From contig NC_007722.1 in NCBI RefSeq assembly GCF_000013005.1, forward strand, positions 2,988,399 to 3,052,398: a stretch of 64,000 bases of DNA. Reading direction: 5' to 3'. The notes beneath the pieces were generated by a model that saw nothing but the letters and a program-made list of their open reading frames with translations, was not told the origin of the DNA and made no database searches. The position numbers were made by a program, and so were the translations under genes. Positions within the stretch are counted from its first letter, which is position 1, and every line of letters begins with the position of its first letter. Below, piece after piece: positions 1-9,023 of this stretch. This stretch comes from Erythrobacter litoralis HTCC2594. Lineage in GTDB: Bacteria; Pseudomonadota; Alphaproteobacteria; Sphingomonadales; Sphingomonadaceae.

Positions 1-1011
1 TAGTGCGCAGCAATTCCTCTTGCGCCAGACGAGGTATCCCATGTCTTCGCCAATGGCGGGGATCATCTGTCCGGGTTCCTGAAGCGTGGTGGAGGTGCCG
101 ATCGGCGGGCAGGCGTAGCGTCCGCTTGTCGCCGGATTGGGATTGGTGGCCTGGAAGCGGTATTGCTGCTTTCGCATCACCGGCATCAGGTATTTGCCGC
201 ACAAGCCTTTAGACCCCATCGTGCCCCACGAGACGAGTTCACGGTGCAGCTTGTAAGCGAAGCGAGAAAGCACGAGCCGCGAGGCCTGGACATGCCCGAT
301 CGAGGCCGAAACATTGCCGTTCATCGGATACATCGAGCCCTGACAGCCTGCGCACCAGAACATCTCGTCGATTGGCAGCTTGGCGGTCGAAGCCGCGCAA
401 TCAGCAGCGCAGGCGGCGAGCGCTAACGGATTGGCAAAGAGCACCGCTTCAGGATTGATGATCGCAGTGAGCTCGCTGTCCTGCCACAGCGGATCGATCT
501 CGGAGATGTAGAGGATATCGATTGATCCCGGCTCGAGGCACAGGAAATCGGCGACGATCTCCATCCAGTAGATCAGCGGATAGGCATACCAGTGGACGTG
601 CCAGCTCGAATAATACTGGCTGGCACCGCCTACGGCGGACGGTCCTGAGATCGAACGGAACCCGATATCGAAGCCGGGATCGAGTTTTGTGCCGCCAAGG
701 TTCACGAAGCACCACGGCTTCATGCTGACATCGGCAAGGCGGACCGGCTCCCAGAACCCCATCGCGATGCCGGGCCGGATCCCGCAAAGGCAGACCGGGA
801 GATCGGGATTGTCGGGATCAGGTCGATTGCTCGGCCAGATATCCAGCCCGCCGATGGAGATCGGGAAAAGGCATGACCAGCAGATGTCGGTGATCGGGTT
901 GACGAAACTGCCGGTGCATTTGCCCGGACCCGCATCGGCCGAAGCTGGCGAGGCAAAAGCGAGCGAAAGTGTCGCCGTCATGAGGATCAGGAAAGCGCGG
1001 ATGCTGCTCAT
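1..1011 (-). CDS. traU: TraU, F-type conjugative transfer protein (stop codon just outside window)
   Basis: Periplasmic protein of F-type type IV secretion needed for DNA transfer and, in some systems, pilus assembly. The reading frame opens at ATG 1011 with a signal peptide of about 25 residues ending near ASA. It then shows the TraU hallmark CTGSFVNPITDICWSCLFPI, followed by many cysteines. The last codons in the window read VWRKRNCCAL, which resembles the extreme C-terminus of TraU. The 337 codons seen match the family length of about 330, so only the stop is probably missing. The start overlaps the traW stop (ATGA), so the two are translationally coupled. Confidence 0.9.
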   Translation of the reverse strand, partial: MSSIRAFLILMTATLSLAFASPASADAGPGKCTGSFVNPITDICWSCLFPISIGGLDIWPSNRPDPDNPDLPVCLCGIRPGIAMGFWEPVRLADVSMKPWCFVNLGGTKLDPGFDIGFRSISGPSAVGGASQYYSSWHVHWYAYPLIYWMEIVADFLCLEPGSIDILYISEIDPLWQDSELTAIINPEAVLFANPLALAACAADCAASTAKLPIDEMFWCAGCQGSMYPMNGNVSASIGHVQASRLVLSRFAYKLHRELVSWGTMGSKGLCGKYLMPVMRKQQYRFQATNPNPATSGRYACPPIGTSTTLQEPGQMIPAIGEDMGYLVWRKRNCCAL

Positions 1012-1643
1012 GGCCGTGCCTTTCGGGGCGGTAGCGCGATCTCGCTCACCTCGAGCAGGCGCCCGTCCTGCCGCACGCGGGCTGGAACGGACCGGATGCC
1101 AAATTTCGCGGTCAGCTTGCCGCCCTGGTCAAAATAGAAGCGGCGCTGTCGGGCCTTCATCAGCTCGAGCGGCGCGCCCTTGACCAGGATCAGCTTGGCA
1201 TTGGCGTCTTGTTTGAGTGCCCAGGCAAGCTGATCGGGATCATCGCCATCAAGAAACAGCAAGTCGGCACGCAGCTGCACGCTGTCGAGCGGATTGACCC
1301 TTGTGCCTGCCGCATGGATGAGTTCGCCTTTCGCGCCGCGGATATCGGCGGCGAGCGTGATCGTCGGATCGAAACTCCAGCGCCGCGCTTCGCTCGCCCG
1401 GACAAGTCGGCTGACGGGATCAGGCCGGTTCACCCGCGCAATTGTGCGACGCTTCAGTTCGTTGTTGAGCCGCGCTGTCTCTCCCGATTGTTCCATCTGG
1501 GTGAGGCGGGAATGGATCTGTTCGAGCAGGTCGCGTTCGATCACGGGAAAAACCGTGCCGCGCTGGCCATAGTCGCGGGCCATTGCCTGGATGGGAAAAA
1601 GAAGAGCCGCCAGTGGGATCGAGAGGAAGAGTAGCTTTCTCAC
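1008..1643 (-). CDS. traW: TraW, type-F conjugative transfer protein
   Basis: Periplasmic assembly factor of F-like pili, 211 aa, close to F TraW. It has a cleavable signal peptide (ends near AMARD). The TraW-type start of the mature protein, DYGQRGTVFPVIERDLLEQI, is followed by a coiled segment. The C-terminal half resembles a TrbC/TraW fold and includes LLFLDGDDPDQLAWAL and LILVKGAP. It lies between the S26 peptidase gene and traU with 4-base overlaps on both sides. In F, TraW works with TrbC; here no separate TrbC lies in the window. Confidence 0.88.
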   Translation of the reverse strand: MRKLLFLSIPLAALLFPIQAMARDYGQRGTVFPVIERDLLEQIHSRLTQMEQSGETARLNNELKRRTIARVNRPDPVSRLVRASEARRWSFDPTITLAADIRGAKGELIHAAGTRVNPLDSVQLRADLLFLDGDDPDQLAWALKQDANAKLILVKGAPLELMKARQRRFYFDQGGKLTAKFGIRSVPARVRQDGRLLEVSEIALPPRKARP

Positions 1644-2161
1644 AGGATCGCCCTCCCACTGCCAAGGATCTGGCCGCGGCAGATGAACCCGATCTCGGCG
1701 TAGCGGCTGTCGAACCCGCGCGGATGGTCGGTCCCGGTGTAGAAGCAGTCTTGCGGGATCGGGCCTTCGGGGCCTTTGCCCAATGGGATGCCGAGGCGGG
1801 TTTCTTCGAGCCGCGCAGCAATCCTTTGACCGTTGATGAAGACCTCCTGGCCTCGGTGGCTCACGACATCGCCCGGCACTCCGAGAACCCGCTTGCCGAA
1901 GAGCTGCGCGCCTTCTCCGAAGTGCGCTTCGATGAGCTTGCTCTTCGGTGGCTCGAAAAAGATCAGGCTGCCGCGCTCGATTGGCGCATGCTTATCGAGC
2001 CAGAAGGCCCAGTTGGGCAGGCTCGGGCTCGCATTGATGAGGAAGGCGTGTTCCTTGGCGAAGGCATCGACGGCGCTCCATCCAAGGGGAAGCAGGACCA
2101 GCGCGGTAAGAACAAGCGGGCGTTTGAGTGTCTGGATGAGCGGTTGGATGAGGCCTGTCAT
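1640..2161 (-). CDS. traF: TraF-type S26 signal peptidase of the conjugation system
   Basis: Serine peptidase of family S26, 173 aa, with one N-terminal membrane anchor (residues about 15-35). It contains the catalytic serine motif ASPSLPNWAFWL (Ser47) and the general-base lysine motif FGKRVLGVPGDVV (Lys90). In RP4 the related TraF matures and circularises pilin. In IncH-type systems a TraF/TrhF peptidase likewise sits in the tra operon. F itself lacks this gene, so processing of the TraA pilin at 9923-10255 by this enzyme is a reasonable inference. Overlaps the trbI stop and the traW start by 4 bases each. Confidence 0.85.
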   Translation of the reverse strand: MTGLIQPLIQTLKRPLVLTALVLLPLGWSAVDAFAKEHAFLINASPSLPNWAFWLDKHAPIERGSLIFFEPPKSKLIEAHFGEGAQLFGKRVLGVPGDVVSHRGQEVFINGQRIAARLEETRLGIPLGKGPEGPIPQDCFYTGTDHPRGFDSRYAEIGFICRGQILGSGRAIL

Positions 2162-2544
2162 GGCGTTTCCTCCTGTTCGAGCTGGCGGATGATCCGCACG
2201 CGCAGTTCATCGGTCGCGTCCGGAACACCGCCCGCGAGCACCGCTTCTCCGACCAGCACAATGCGCCCATCGGTGCCCATCTCCCTGACGGCGCGTTCGG
2301 AAGCCTTGAGAAAGGCGAGCACGCGCGCTTGGCTCGCCTCGGGATCGCGTCCGTCGCGCGCTTCTGCGTCCACAAATGTCGAGATCGTCTCGGCAAGCCG
2401 GACGGTGACGATTTTCTGACGGGGCTCGGACAGCTCGCGGCTGACCCAGGCCGCCCAGAGCAGTGCACCTGTGATGGCGAGCACGCCAGCAATCTTGAGC
2501 AGCAAGGCGCGATTGAAGGTCGGCAATTTTCTCGTATCAGTCAC
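2158..2544 (-). CDS. trbI: TrbI, F-type conjugal transfer protein
   Basis: Small bitopic inner-membrane protein, 128 aa, with one N-terminal membrane segment (residues about 14-33). The family signature follows it: VTVRLAETISTFVDAEAR, then a periplasmic segment with KASERAVREM and a conserved VGEAVLAG. F TrbI influences pilus outgrowth and retraction and lies between traC and traW, as here. Length matches the family. The end overlaps the S26 peptidase start and the beginning overlaps the preceding 126-aa gene by 8 bases. Confidence 0.82.
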   Translation of the reverse strand: MTDTRKLPTFNRALLLKIAGVLAITGALLWAAWVSRELSEPRQKIVTVRLAETISTFVDAEARDGRDPEASQARVLAFLKASERAVREMGTDGRIVLVGEAVLAGGVPDATDELRVRIIRQLEQEETP

Positions 2545-2917
2545 GGGGCGGCTCCTTGTCGGGGTGGGTCTCGAGCTCGTCGATCAGCCGCTGCAGAAAG
2601 CGCGGCATGCGAAAGAGCGTCACCGCGCCGCCTGCGACGAGGAAGCCAATCTGGAGATCCGAGCTGAAAAGGCTGCGGCGCAAAGCGTCCGCTTCGAGAT
2701 AGCGGTCCGAGAGATTGCCGAGCTGGGTGAAGAGCGCGTGCAAGTCCCAGCCAGCGACAAACAGGAACAGGGCAAGCGGAAGACCGAGCGCGATAAGAAG
2801 CGAGGTCGCAGCGAAGCGCGCGGTCTCGATCAGGACGAAGCAGGTTCCCTGCAGAAAGGGCAGGATGGCTTTGAGGTTTGCCGGTGGCGTCCGGTCAGCC
2901 AGATGCGAGACCATCAC
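2537..2917 (-). CDS. Conserved membrane protein of the tra operon, function unknown
   Basis: 126-aa protein with two or three predicted membrane segments: residues about 27-60, with a very hydrophobic ALGLPLALFLFVAG stretch, and about 88-105. The C-terminal tail is charged. I do not recognise a family. It sits in the slot between traC and trbI that other F-like systems leave empty or fill with a variable orf. It overlaps the traC stop (4 bases) and the trbI start (8 bases), so it is certainly part of the operon. A role as a small accessory subunit of the inner-membrane complex is inference only. Confidence 0.7.
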   Translation of the reverse strand: MMVSHLADRTPPANLKAILPFLQGTCFVLIETARFAATSLLIALGLPLALFLFVAGWDLHALFTQLGNLSDRYLEADALRRSLFSSDLQIGFLVAGGAVTLFRMPRFLQRLIDELETHPDKEPPRD

Positions 2918-5457
2918 TGCCCGTCTCCTGCGACCATGCGGATCGCATCGGCGAGAGAGTGCCCGCGCCGCTCATAATCCTGGATCGCGGCATAGGTGTC
3001 GGGATCGGACGAATAGATCGTTGCCGAGAAGGGATCGAGCACGAGGCGTCCGACCGCTTCGGTCTCAGGACCCTTGATAAAGATCTCGCTGTACTCTGTG
3101 CCCGAACGCTTGAGACTGCGGATCAGCGTCTCGGTTCGGTCGTCCATGTCGAGCCGGGCGTTCGCCCTAAAATCGGCTATGGTCTCGGCCTTCTGCTGGA
3201 GCACGAGCATCCAGTCGCTGTTTTCGAGCGCGGCCCGCGCGCCGTCGGACTTGTAATAGTCGTTCAAGGACTGCGTGGCGGTTGCGAGCGCGCCGCCATA
3301 TTTGCGCGCGGTGCGCGCATAGCTCTCGACGAACTCGCCCATCGAGCCGCCCTTGAGCATCGCCCAGGCTTCATCGATCAGCAGCAGCTTCTTGGTGGCG
3401 CGCGATGAGCGCGTCATCGCCTGGCCGGTCATGAACATGATCGCCGAGAGGACCACGCTTCGGAGCTCCTCGCGGCTTGCGAGATCGCTCATCTCGAAGA
3501 CGGTGAAATCATCGTCGAGCGCGAAGCTGGCCTTGCCCGAAAAGAACCCGCCATAGCTGCCGCCGCGGCAAAAGGGCGCGATGGCGGTCGCAAGATCGCG
3601 GCCTGCTTCGCTCTCCGAACCTTGCAGCGCGTGCGCAACATCGTCGACCGAGGCGCCGCTGCCGAGCGCGTCCCAGGTTGCGGTTACGGCCTGGTCGATC
3701 AAGCCGCGCTCGGTATCGCTCGGTGCGGAGCTTGGCCGCGCCATCTGGCCGATCATGGCCTTGATCATCGCGAAACAGTCGAGCCGGTAGTCTTCATCCT
3801 CATGGGCGCGGGCATCATCGACCATCGAAAAGGGATTGAGCGAGAAGCCGGAAGCAAGCGTGAACTCGACGAACCGACCGCCCTGCAGTTTGACTGAATG
3901 CTCGAAGCTACGCCCGTCGTCGATTACCACGACCTTGGCGCCCGCGCCGCGCAAGGCGGCGCAAAGCTCCTGCAACAGCACGGATTTGCCCGACCCTGAT
4001 TTGCCGCAGATCGCGATATTATGATTGCCCGCGCCATTCTCGAAGGGAGACCACCAGAAGGGCTGGCCACGTCGGCCGACAAGCAGGAGATGCGGGATAG
4101 CGCCGCCGAGATACTCGCCCTGCATCGGCGCGATATGCGCCGCCGTGGTCGAGAGCATGGTTTTGAGGCGCTTAAGGCGCGCCATGTCGTGGGCCAGCCC
4201 GTCGGCAAGGCTCAAGGGGAACGCTGCGACAAGCCCCTGTAGCTGAAGGAAGCGCTCGTCCGCCAGGTCCCAGCCTGCTGCCTTGTAGATGGCCTTGATT
4301 ACCCGCTCATGCGCATCGCCTTCGCCGAGCGGCGAAATGCTGGTCAGCCCGTAGAACAGTTTGACGAGCTTCTTGCCCGCCTGGAGCTCGGCCTGGACAT
4401 GGCGCCATTCTGCCGACTGCTCGGCCAGTTTGGGAAGGAAACTCGCGCTCTTGGTCTGGCTTAGGCTGGTTGTGCGCATGAACTTGAAGCCCGCGCGCGC
4501 CGAGGCGGCTTCCTGGTCGGGATAGACGAGGCACAGCATGGTGGCCGTGGGACAAGGGAAGCGCAGCTTGTCGGCAAACATGTCGCCGATAAGCCTTGCG
4601 CATTCCCATGGTGCCCAGCGTTCGGGTGTCGAGCGCACGGCATAATGGCGCACGTCGAAATGGTCGGGGTAGCATTCGCCGACTTCCGGGTGACCCTGCT
4701 CATCGCGCCCCGTCTCGCGGAACCGCTCGGTCCTGAGGATCATGCGATCGTACTCGACCTCGAGTTCGATGTCGCGCCGGATCGCTTGGGTATCGAGGGT
4801 GTCGTGCGGATTCCAGCTGTGCGTGTCCGGCTCGTGCGCAGTGGTAGGCGCGGTCAGTTCATCGATCAGCGCGAGGAGCCCGTTCGGGCGCAGTTCCTGT
4901 GCCTGAGCCCCAAGCGAATGCAGCATGCCGATGAGGCCTTCGCGGCATTCAGAGAGCTCGGCGTCGGTCACGCTGCCGGGGACCGGCACGCCGAGCGAGA
5001 CGATCACGCGGACATTGCGGGCATGGAAAGGCGCATGCGCTGAACCTGAATTCCAGACGAGATCATAGAGACGCTTCGTCCGCGCCCTCGCGATCGCTTC
5101 GTAGATCCCGCCCTGCTCGTAGCGCGGAGCGAACCAGGGAGCGACGACATTGCCGATGCGCGGCGATGCGAAGTTCAGGATCTGGAGGCAGGCGCCTTGC
5201 GGTAGCCCTTCGGAAAAGAACTGCCCGAGGATCTCGCCGGTCTGTTCGTCAGCTCCGATCAGCGGGGTCACTTCGAGGACGAAGCCTTTCGAGCGCGCGT
5301 TGCGGTAGAGCTTCGCGCCTTCATCATAGACCCGATAAGGGAGCCAGTCTGAAAGCATATCGAGCCCGAAATGAGCGCGTTCGCTTTCGGCACGTGCCGT
5401 ATCGGCAAAGAGCCTGCGCGATAGAGCGTCGCGCGCTGTGGCCAGGGATAGGGTCAC
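2914..5457 (-). CDS. traC: TraC, VirB4-like ATPase of the type IV secretion system
   Basis: 847-aa ATPase that powers pilus assembly on the cytoplasmic side of the inner membrane. The N-terminal TraC domain covers roughly residues 30-420. A Walker A motif CGKSGSGKSV lies near residue 484, followed by a VVVIDDGRSF segment. A Walker B-like LLLIDEAWAML lies near residue 690, and a conserved arginine/glutamine-rich ATARKYGGALATATQS follows. Length matches F TraC (about 875 aa). It is preceded by traV with an ATGA overlap. Confidence 0.93.
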   Translation of the reverse strand: MTLSLATARDALSRRLFADTARAESERAHFGLDMLSDWLPYRVYDEGAKLYRNARSKGFVLEVTPLIGADEQTGEILGQFFSEGLPQGACLQILNFASPRIGNVVAPWFAPRYEQGGIYEAIARARTKRLYDLVWNSGSAHAPFHARNVRVIVSLGVPVPGSVTDAELSECREGLIGMLHSLGAQAQELRPNGLLALIDELTAPTTAHEPDTHSWNPHDTLDTQAIRRDIELEVEYDRMILRTERFRETGRDEQGHPEVGECYPDHFDVRHYAVRSTPERWAPWECARLIGDMFADKLRFPCPTATMLCLVYPDQEAASARAGFKFMRTTSLSQTKSASFLPKLAEQSAEWRHVQAELQAGKKLVKLFYGLTSISPLGEGDAHERVIKAIYKAAGWDLADERFLQLQGLVAAFPLSLADGLAHDMARLKRLKTMLSTTAAHIAPMQGEYLGGAIPHLLLVGRRGQPFWWSPFENGAGNHNIAICGKSGSGKSVLLQELCAALRGAGAKVVVIDDGRSFEHSVKLQGGRFVEFTLASGFSLNPFSMVDDARAHEDEDYRLDCFAMIKAMIGQMARPSSAPSDTERGLIDQAVTATWDALGSGASVDDVAHALQGSESEAGRDLATAIAPFCRGGSYGGFFSGKASFALDDDFTVFEMSDLASREELRSVVLSAIMFMTGQAMTRSSRATKKLLLIDEAWAMLKGGSMGEFVESYARTARKYGGALATATQSLNDYYKSDGARAALENSDWMLVLQQKAETIADFRANARLDMDDRTETLIRSLKRSGTEYSEIFIKGPETEAVGRLVLDPFSATIYSSDPDTYAAIQDYERRGHSLADAIRMVAGDGQ

Positions 5458-6026
5458 TGGCTTTCTCCTTCATATTTGTCAGGATGGGGGACCGGCTCGC
5501 GGGGAGGGACAAACGAGCCGGGTCCCCCGGGTTCCGGCGCGTTGGCGCCGGGCATCGCCGGAACGGGCTGCAGGGGGATAAACAGCTGTTCCGGCAATGG
5601 TTCGTCGTGATTGTTTTGAGGTGCGGTGATCTCTTCGCGGGTTGCAGCGATGTTCGCGCCCAGCGAGCGAAGGATATCCCTCCGCCCTTGCGGTGCGCGC
5701 CGGCCCGTTCCGACAGCTTCAGGCAGCGTCACGTGCACAACCCGCGCTTCGTGGTCACGGCCTGCTTCGTCGCGGTAGGCCGCGATGACGACCTGCAGGC
5801 GGCGAACGGCTTCGTCTGTTTGCGGCACAGGGCGGTGCACGTGTTTGACGTCGCCTCGGTCGATGCCGGTTGCCCCGGCATCGATCATCGAAGTGGGCGC
5901 GCAGGTTCCATCGGGCGCGCGGCAGGCAAAATTGCCGTTCACATTGGTCCCGAAGCTGGTGCATCCGCTCGCCAAAAGCAGCGCTGCTGGCAGAGCGGTT
6001 GTTCGAAGGATCGGGGGCCGGCTCAT
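5454..6026 (-). CDS. traV: TraV, outer-membrane lipoprotein of the secretion core complex
   Basis: 190-aa lipoprotein. The signal peptide ends in a lipobox LLLASGC with Cys near residue 22, followed by TSFGTNVNGNFACRAPDGTC, the cysteine-bearing motif of TraV/VirB7-like proteins. The rest is a proline-rich, flexible tail, typical of the family, which tethers TraK and TraB rings to the outer membrane. I chose ATG 6026 because the lipobox follows it directly and the codon overlaps the stop of the upstream DsbC-like gene (ATGA). A longer frame upstream has no signal peptide. Confidence 0.85.
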   Translation of the reverse strand: MSRPPILRTTALPAALLLASGCTSFGTNVNGNFACRAPDGTCAPTSMIDAGATGIDRGDVKHVHRPVPQTDEAVRRLQVVIAAYRDEAGRDHEARVVHVTLPEAVGTGRRAPQGRRDILRSLGANIAATREEITAPQNNHDEPLPEQLFIPLQPVPAMPGANAPEPGGPGSFVPPREPVPHPDKYEGESQ

Positions 6027-6895
6027 TGTCCGCTTCCCTTCGCCCCGGCCGCGAAGCGGCGGATTGTCGCGGCATCGCGGTAGCCATGGAGAACGGCTCC
6101 GTCGCGGGCGCGCACGATCACCGGCGTGCCATTGAAACCGTTTGCCTTTGCAAAGGCCTCGTTGGCATCGAGCGCCTTGGCTCGGCTGCAACTTTTGCCG
6201 TTCGCCGGAGCTTGTCCGGCATAGGCCGCATGCAGCGCCTTTGCTGGATCCTTAGCGCAGATCACGGCTTCGGAAAGCTTCCGGCTCGCTGCACCGAAGA
6301 TCGAAATCGGTCGCTCTTCGACATGCACCTTGGCCTTGGCGAGTTCGCCTGCAAGGCGCTGGCAATAGCCGCACTGGAAATCCGAGAAGACCACAAACTT
6401 TTCGCCCTTCGGGTTGCCCCAGTGGATCGCACCGTCTTCAGGGAGGGTGGAGAGATCGACCCGCGTAGTGGCCGCTTTTGTCGGGGTTTTGTTCGGGCCA
6501 CCTTGGGCCTCGCCTCCGGCGCGCGGCGCACCGGCGGCAAGCAGGTCGGGATTGAGTTCGAGGAGCCGCGCAGCGGTGACATCGCGCCGCTCCTCCATGT
6601 CGTAGAGACGGCCGACGAACAGGTAGCGCGCGGTCTCATCGATGTAGAAAAGCGTGTCGTTCGAGACAACTTCGCACCAGGGGCCGAGCCTGTCGCAGTC
6701 GATGGTATCGATCGGGGTCTTAGGCAGCCGCAGTTTCAACGCCTGCGCGACATCGCCAGCCAGAGATGAAGCCGATGCAGGAATGGCGGTGACAGCCGAG
6801 ACCCCGAGTGTCAGCAATGCAGCGGCACCCGAGCAGGCAAGCGCAAGGTGGGCGGCGCGGGCCTTCAGGCCCGGCCGGTGATCATTGTAGTTCAT
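6023..6895 (-). CDS. dsbC: DsbC-like thiol:disulfide isomerase of the tra operon
   Basis: 290-aa exported thioredoxin-fold protein. An N-terminal hydrophobic segment (residues 15-42) is followed by a DsbC-type dimerisation region. A low-complexity linker (residues about 122-145) precedes a thioredoxin domain with the active site FSDFQCGYC (Cys175/Cys178). A cis-proline follows in NGTPVIV. TraU and TraV in the same operon are cysteine-containing exported proteins and are likely clients. IncA/C and SXT-type tra operons also carry a dsbC at this position; F uses TrbB. Overlaps traB and traV by 4 bases. Confidence 0.87.
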   Translation of the reverse strand: MNYNDHRPGLKARAAHLALACSGAAALLTLGVSAVTAIPASASSLAGDVAQALKLRLPKTPIDTIDCDRLGPWCEVVSNDTLFYIDETARYLFVGRLYDMEERRDVTAARLLELNPDLLAAGAPRAGGEAQGGPNKTPTKAATTRVDLSTLPEDGAIHWGNPKGEKFVVFSDFQCGYCQRLAGELAKAKVHVEERPISIFGAASRKLSEAVICAKDPAKALHAAYAGQAPANGKSCSRAKALDANEAFAKANGFNGTPVIVRARDGAVLHGYRDAATIRRFAAGAKGSGQ

Positions 6896-8208
6896 TTAGA
6901 AGAGCTCCTGACATGGACGCCGTCGAGAAAGACGATTTCGACTTCGATGCCGGTCGGCATCTCGACGACTGGTTGATATTGTTCTGCGCGTTCAATGAGG
7001 TAGCGGGAGACCGTGTCGGCGGCTTCGCCGGCTCCCTGGCCGAAGCCGCCTGCAAGAATGTCGGTTGGAGAGAGCGCTTCGCGCTGGCCGTCGCTGCCCA
7101 CCTGTCCTGCAAAGATACCGTTGGCGTTGGCGGAAAAGCCGCGTCCGAAGCCGCCAACGATCCCGGCCAGCAGTGCCTGGCTGACAAGGCTGCCTTCGCG
7201 GCTGACCACGCGGCCACGCACACCCGACCTTCCGGCAAAGGAGATGAACCCCTTGACCTCGCTCACGGCGAAGCGGCCACCGGGCTGCGCGCAGGTCATG
7301 CGCACCAGCTTGACGTACACCTTCTCGGCCGAGAGATCGCCGCGCGCCGCGCCATTGACGAGGCAGCCGGTAATGTCGGTTGTGAGCAGCTTGTTGCCGC
7401 GCATGACCGAGCGGGCCGGTCCGGTGATCCGGAGCACCACGGGAAGCGGATCGCTCTGGCTGGCAACGCCGGTCGAGGCGTCGACGCCCACGATGACCGT
7501 TGCCGGTGCGTAGCTGTTGGGCGGCAGGTAATCGCGGCTCGCTTCGAGCAGCAAAGCTGGCGCAGTCTCTGCCGCGCGCGGCTTGCCGTCCTTGCCCGTC
7601 TCCGCGCCGAAACTCATCAGGCTGAGCTGCCCGCCCTGCGTTTCCGGCGCTCCTTGTGGTGGCTGGGCAGCTCTGCGGGTGCCGACGCCGGGGCCATATG
7701 CCGGTGGCGGCGGCAAGGGTGGAGCGGTTGCAGGTGCCTTCGCGGCTTCGCTCAGCTGTGAACGCAGATTGGCGTTCTCAGCCGAGATCGCGTCGATCGC
7801 TGCCTGACCGTCGGAGCGCATCTGCGCGTTTTCGCTGCGCAGGGCTTCGAGTTCCTGTTCGATCTCGGGGCGTGGCAACTGCGTTTGCTGCAGATCCTTG
7901 ATCGCGCGGCCCTGTGCATCGAGCCGGTTACCGTAGCTCGCGACGAACTCGCGCTGCGAGAGGTTGCGATTGACGAGGCCGCCGGTGTCGATTGTCGCCG
8001 CACCATTGGCATCACTGCCGCCCTCGTCGCCATCGCCGCCGAAGATGAACATCCCGCCGCCGATGAGCGCGATGGCTCCGATCCCGGCGAGCAGCATCTT
8101 CTGGCGCTGCGCGATCTGCGAATTGAGGTTGCGCCGTCCGCTCTCGCGCGCTTCCGGCGAGCCCGGCAGCGGCCTCTTTTCGGTGTCCTTCTGTGTTGCC
8201 TCGGCCAT
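6892..8208 (-). CDS. traB: TraB, VirB10-like core complex protein
   Basis: 438-aa protein linking inner and outer membranes. A cytoplasmic N-terminus is followed by one membrane helix (residues about 40-56), a coiled coil (about 95-150, LEALRSENAQMRSD) and a Pro-rich linker. The C-terminal VirB10/TraB beta-barrel domain carries LEASRDYLPPNSYAPATVIVG and FISFAGRSGVRGRVVSREG. Length matches TraB. Its start shares one base with the traK stop (TGATG). Confidence 0.93.
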   Translation of the reverse strand: MAEATQKDTEKRPLPGSPEARESGRRNLNSQIAQRQKMLLAGIGAIALIGGGMFIFGGDGDEGGSDANGAATIDTGGLVNRNLSQREFVASYGNRLDAQGRAIKDLQQTQLPRPEIEQELEALRSENAQMRSDGQAAIDAISAENANLRSQLSEAAKAPATAPPLPPPPAYGPGVGTRRAAQPPQGAPETQGGQLSLMSFGAETGKDGKPRAAETAPALLLEASRDYLPPNSYAPATVIVGVDASTGVASQSDPLPVVLRITGPARSVMRGNKLLTTDITGCLVNGAARGDLSAEKVYVKLVRMTCAQPGGRFAVSEVKGFISFAGRSGVRGRVVSREGSLVSQALLAGIVGGFGRGFSANANGIFAGQVGSDGQREALSPTDILAGGFGQGAGEAADTVSRYLIERAEQYQPVVEMPTGIEVEIVFLDGVHVRSSSK

Positions 8209-9023
8209 CAGTCGAGCCCTCCCCTGGCAAAGACAAGGAAGGCACTGGTCGCTTCACCGGGAGCGAGTGCATCGCGGCCATAGGCAAAGGCGAGCGCACC
8301 TGCGGGACCTTCGCGCTCGGAGCCAAGCGCAAGGCTTTCCTGCCCGAGGTTGCGCACGAGGAAGCGCTGTCCGGTAAGTTCATCGCCCTGGTATTCGGCG
8401 ACCAGCTGGACCTCGATCCCGCCGCTACGGCGCGGAGCGGAAAGTTCGGCGCGGGCGGTGAAGCCGGGGAGGACGGCATCTGTTGCCATCGCTTCGATCA
8501 GGCGGATTGCGGCGTCTTCGGGGCCGGTTTCGGCCTCCCATTCTGCCGCCTCGCTTTTGGCAAGCGCGGGATTGGTGATGAAGAGCTGGGTCGCCTCCTG
8601 ACCGCCGAGGCGGCAGGCGAACTTGTAGACATAGCCTGCCTTGCTGGTTGCAAAGAAGCTGACGCGCGCCGCTGCGAACTGCGGGGGCACGGAGATATAG
8701 ATGTCTCCGCGCACCGGCTCATGCGTCACCTGGAAGTCGTTGTAGGGAAAGCCGCTTGCGATCTTTGAGACATTGGCGAAGCCATCATCGATGAGCGCGA
8801 TCCGGGTGAGCTCACCGCGGGCCAGCTCGCAGTCGATCGTTGCGTTGTCGGCCGCCTCGACGAACTGGTCAGCATGCGCCGGAACAGGCGCAAGTGCGAA
8901 AGCAATAACGGCAAGACCGCTTAGCTTGAGCCCGGGATCGGGACGTCGTGTGGCGCCAATCGCGAAACAGCCAAGGCCGGTTCCGACAAGCGCAGCGGCC
9001 AGGGGAGATGGGAGAAGGCTCAT
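8208..9023 (-). CDS. traK: TraK, VirB9-like secretin-type core protein
   Basis: 271-aa exported protein of the outer-membrane core ring with TraV and TraB. The N-terminus is unusually long, with a hydrophobic stretch before a probable signal-cleavage site near residue 50 (PVPAHADQ). Beta-rich TraK domains follow, including ASGFPYNDFQVTHEPV and a C-terminal LVRNLGQESLAL. F TraK is about 240 aa. The start overlaps the traE stop (ATGA). A shorter form starting further downstream cannot be excluded. Confidence 0.87.
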   Translation of the reverse strand: MSLLPSPLAAALVGTGLGCFAIGATRRPDPGLKLSGLAVIAFALAPVPAHADQFVEAADNATIDCELARGELTRIALIDDGFANVSKIASGFPYNDFQVTHEPVRGDIYISVPPQFAAARVSFFATSKAGYVYKFACRLGGQEATQLFITNPALAKSEAAEWEAETGPEDAAIRLIEAMATDAVLPGFTARAELSAPRRSGGIEVQLVAEYQGDELTGQRFLVRNLGQESLALGSEREGPAGALAFAYGRDALAPGEATSAFLVFARGGLD

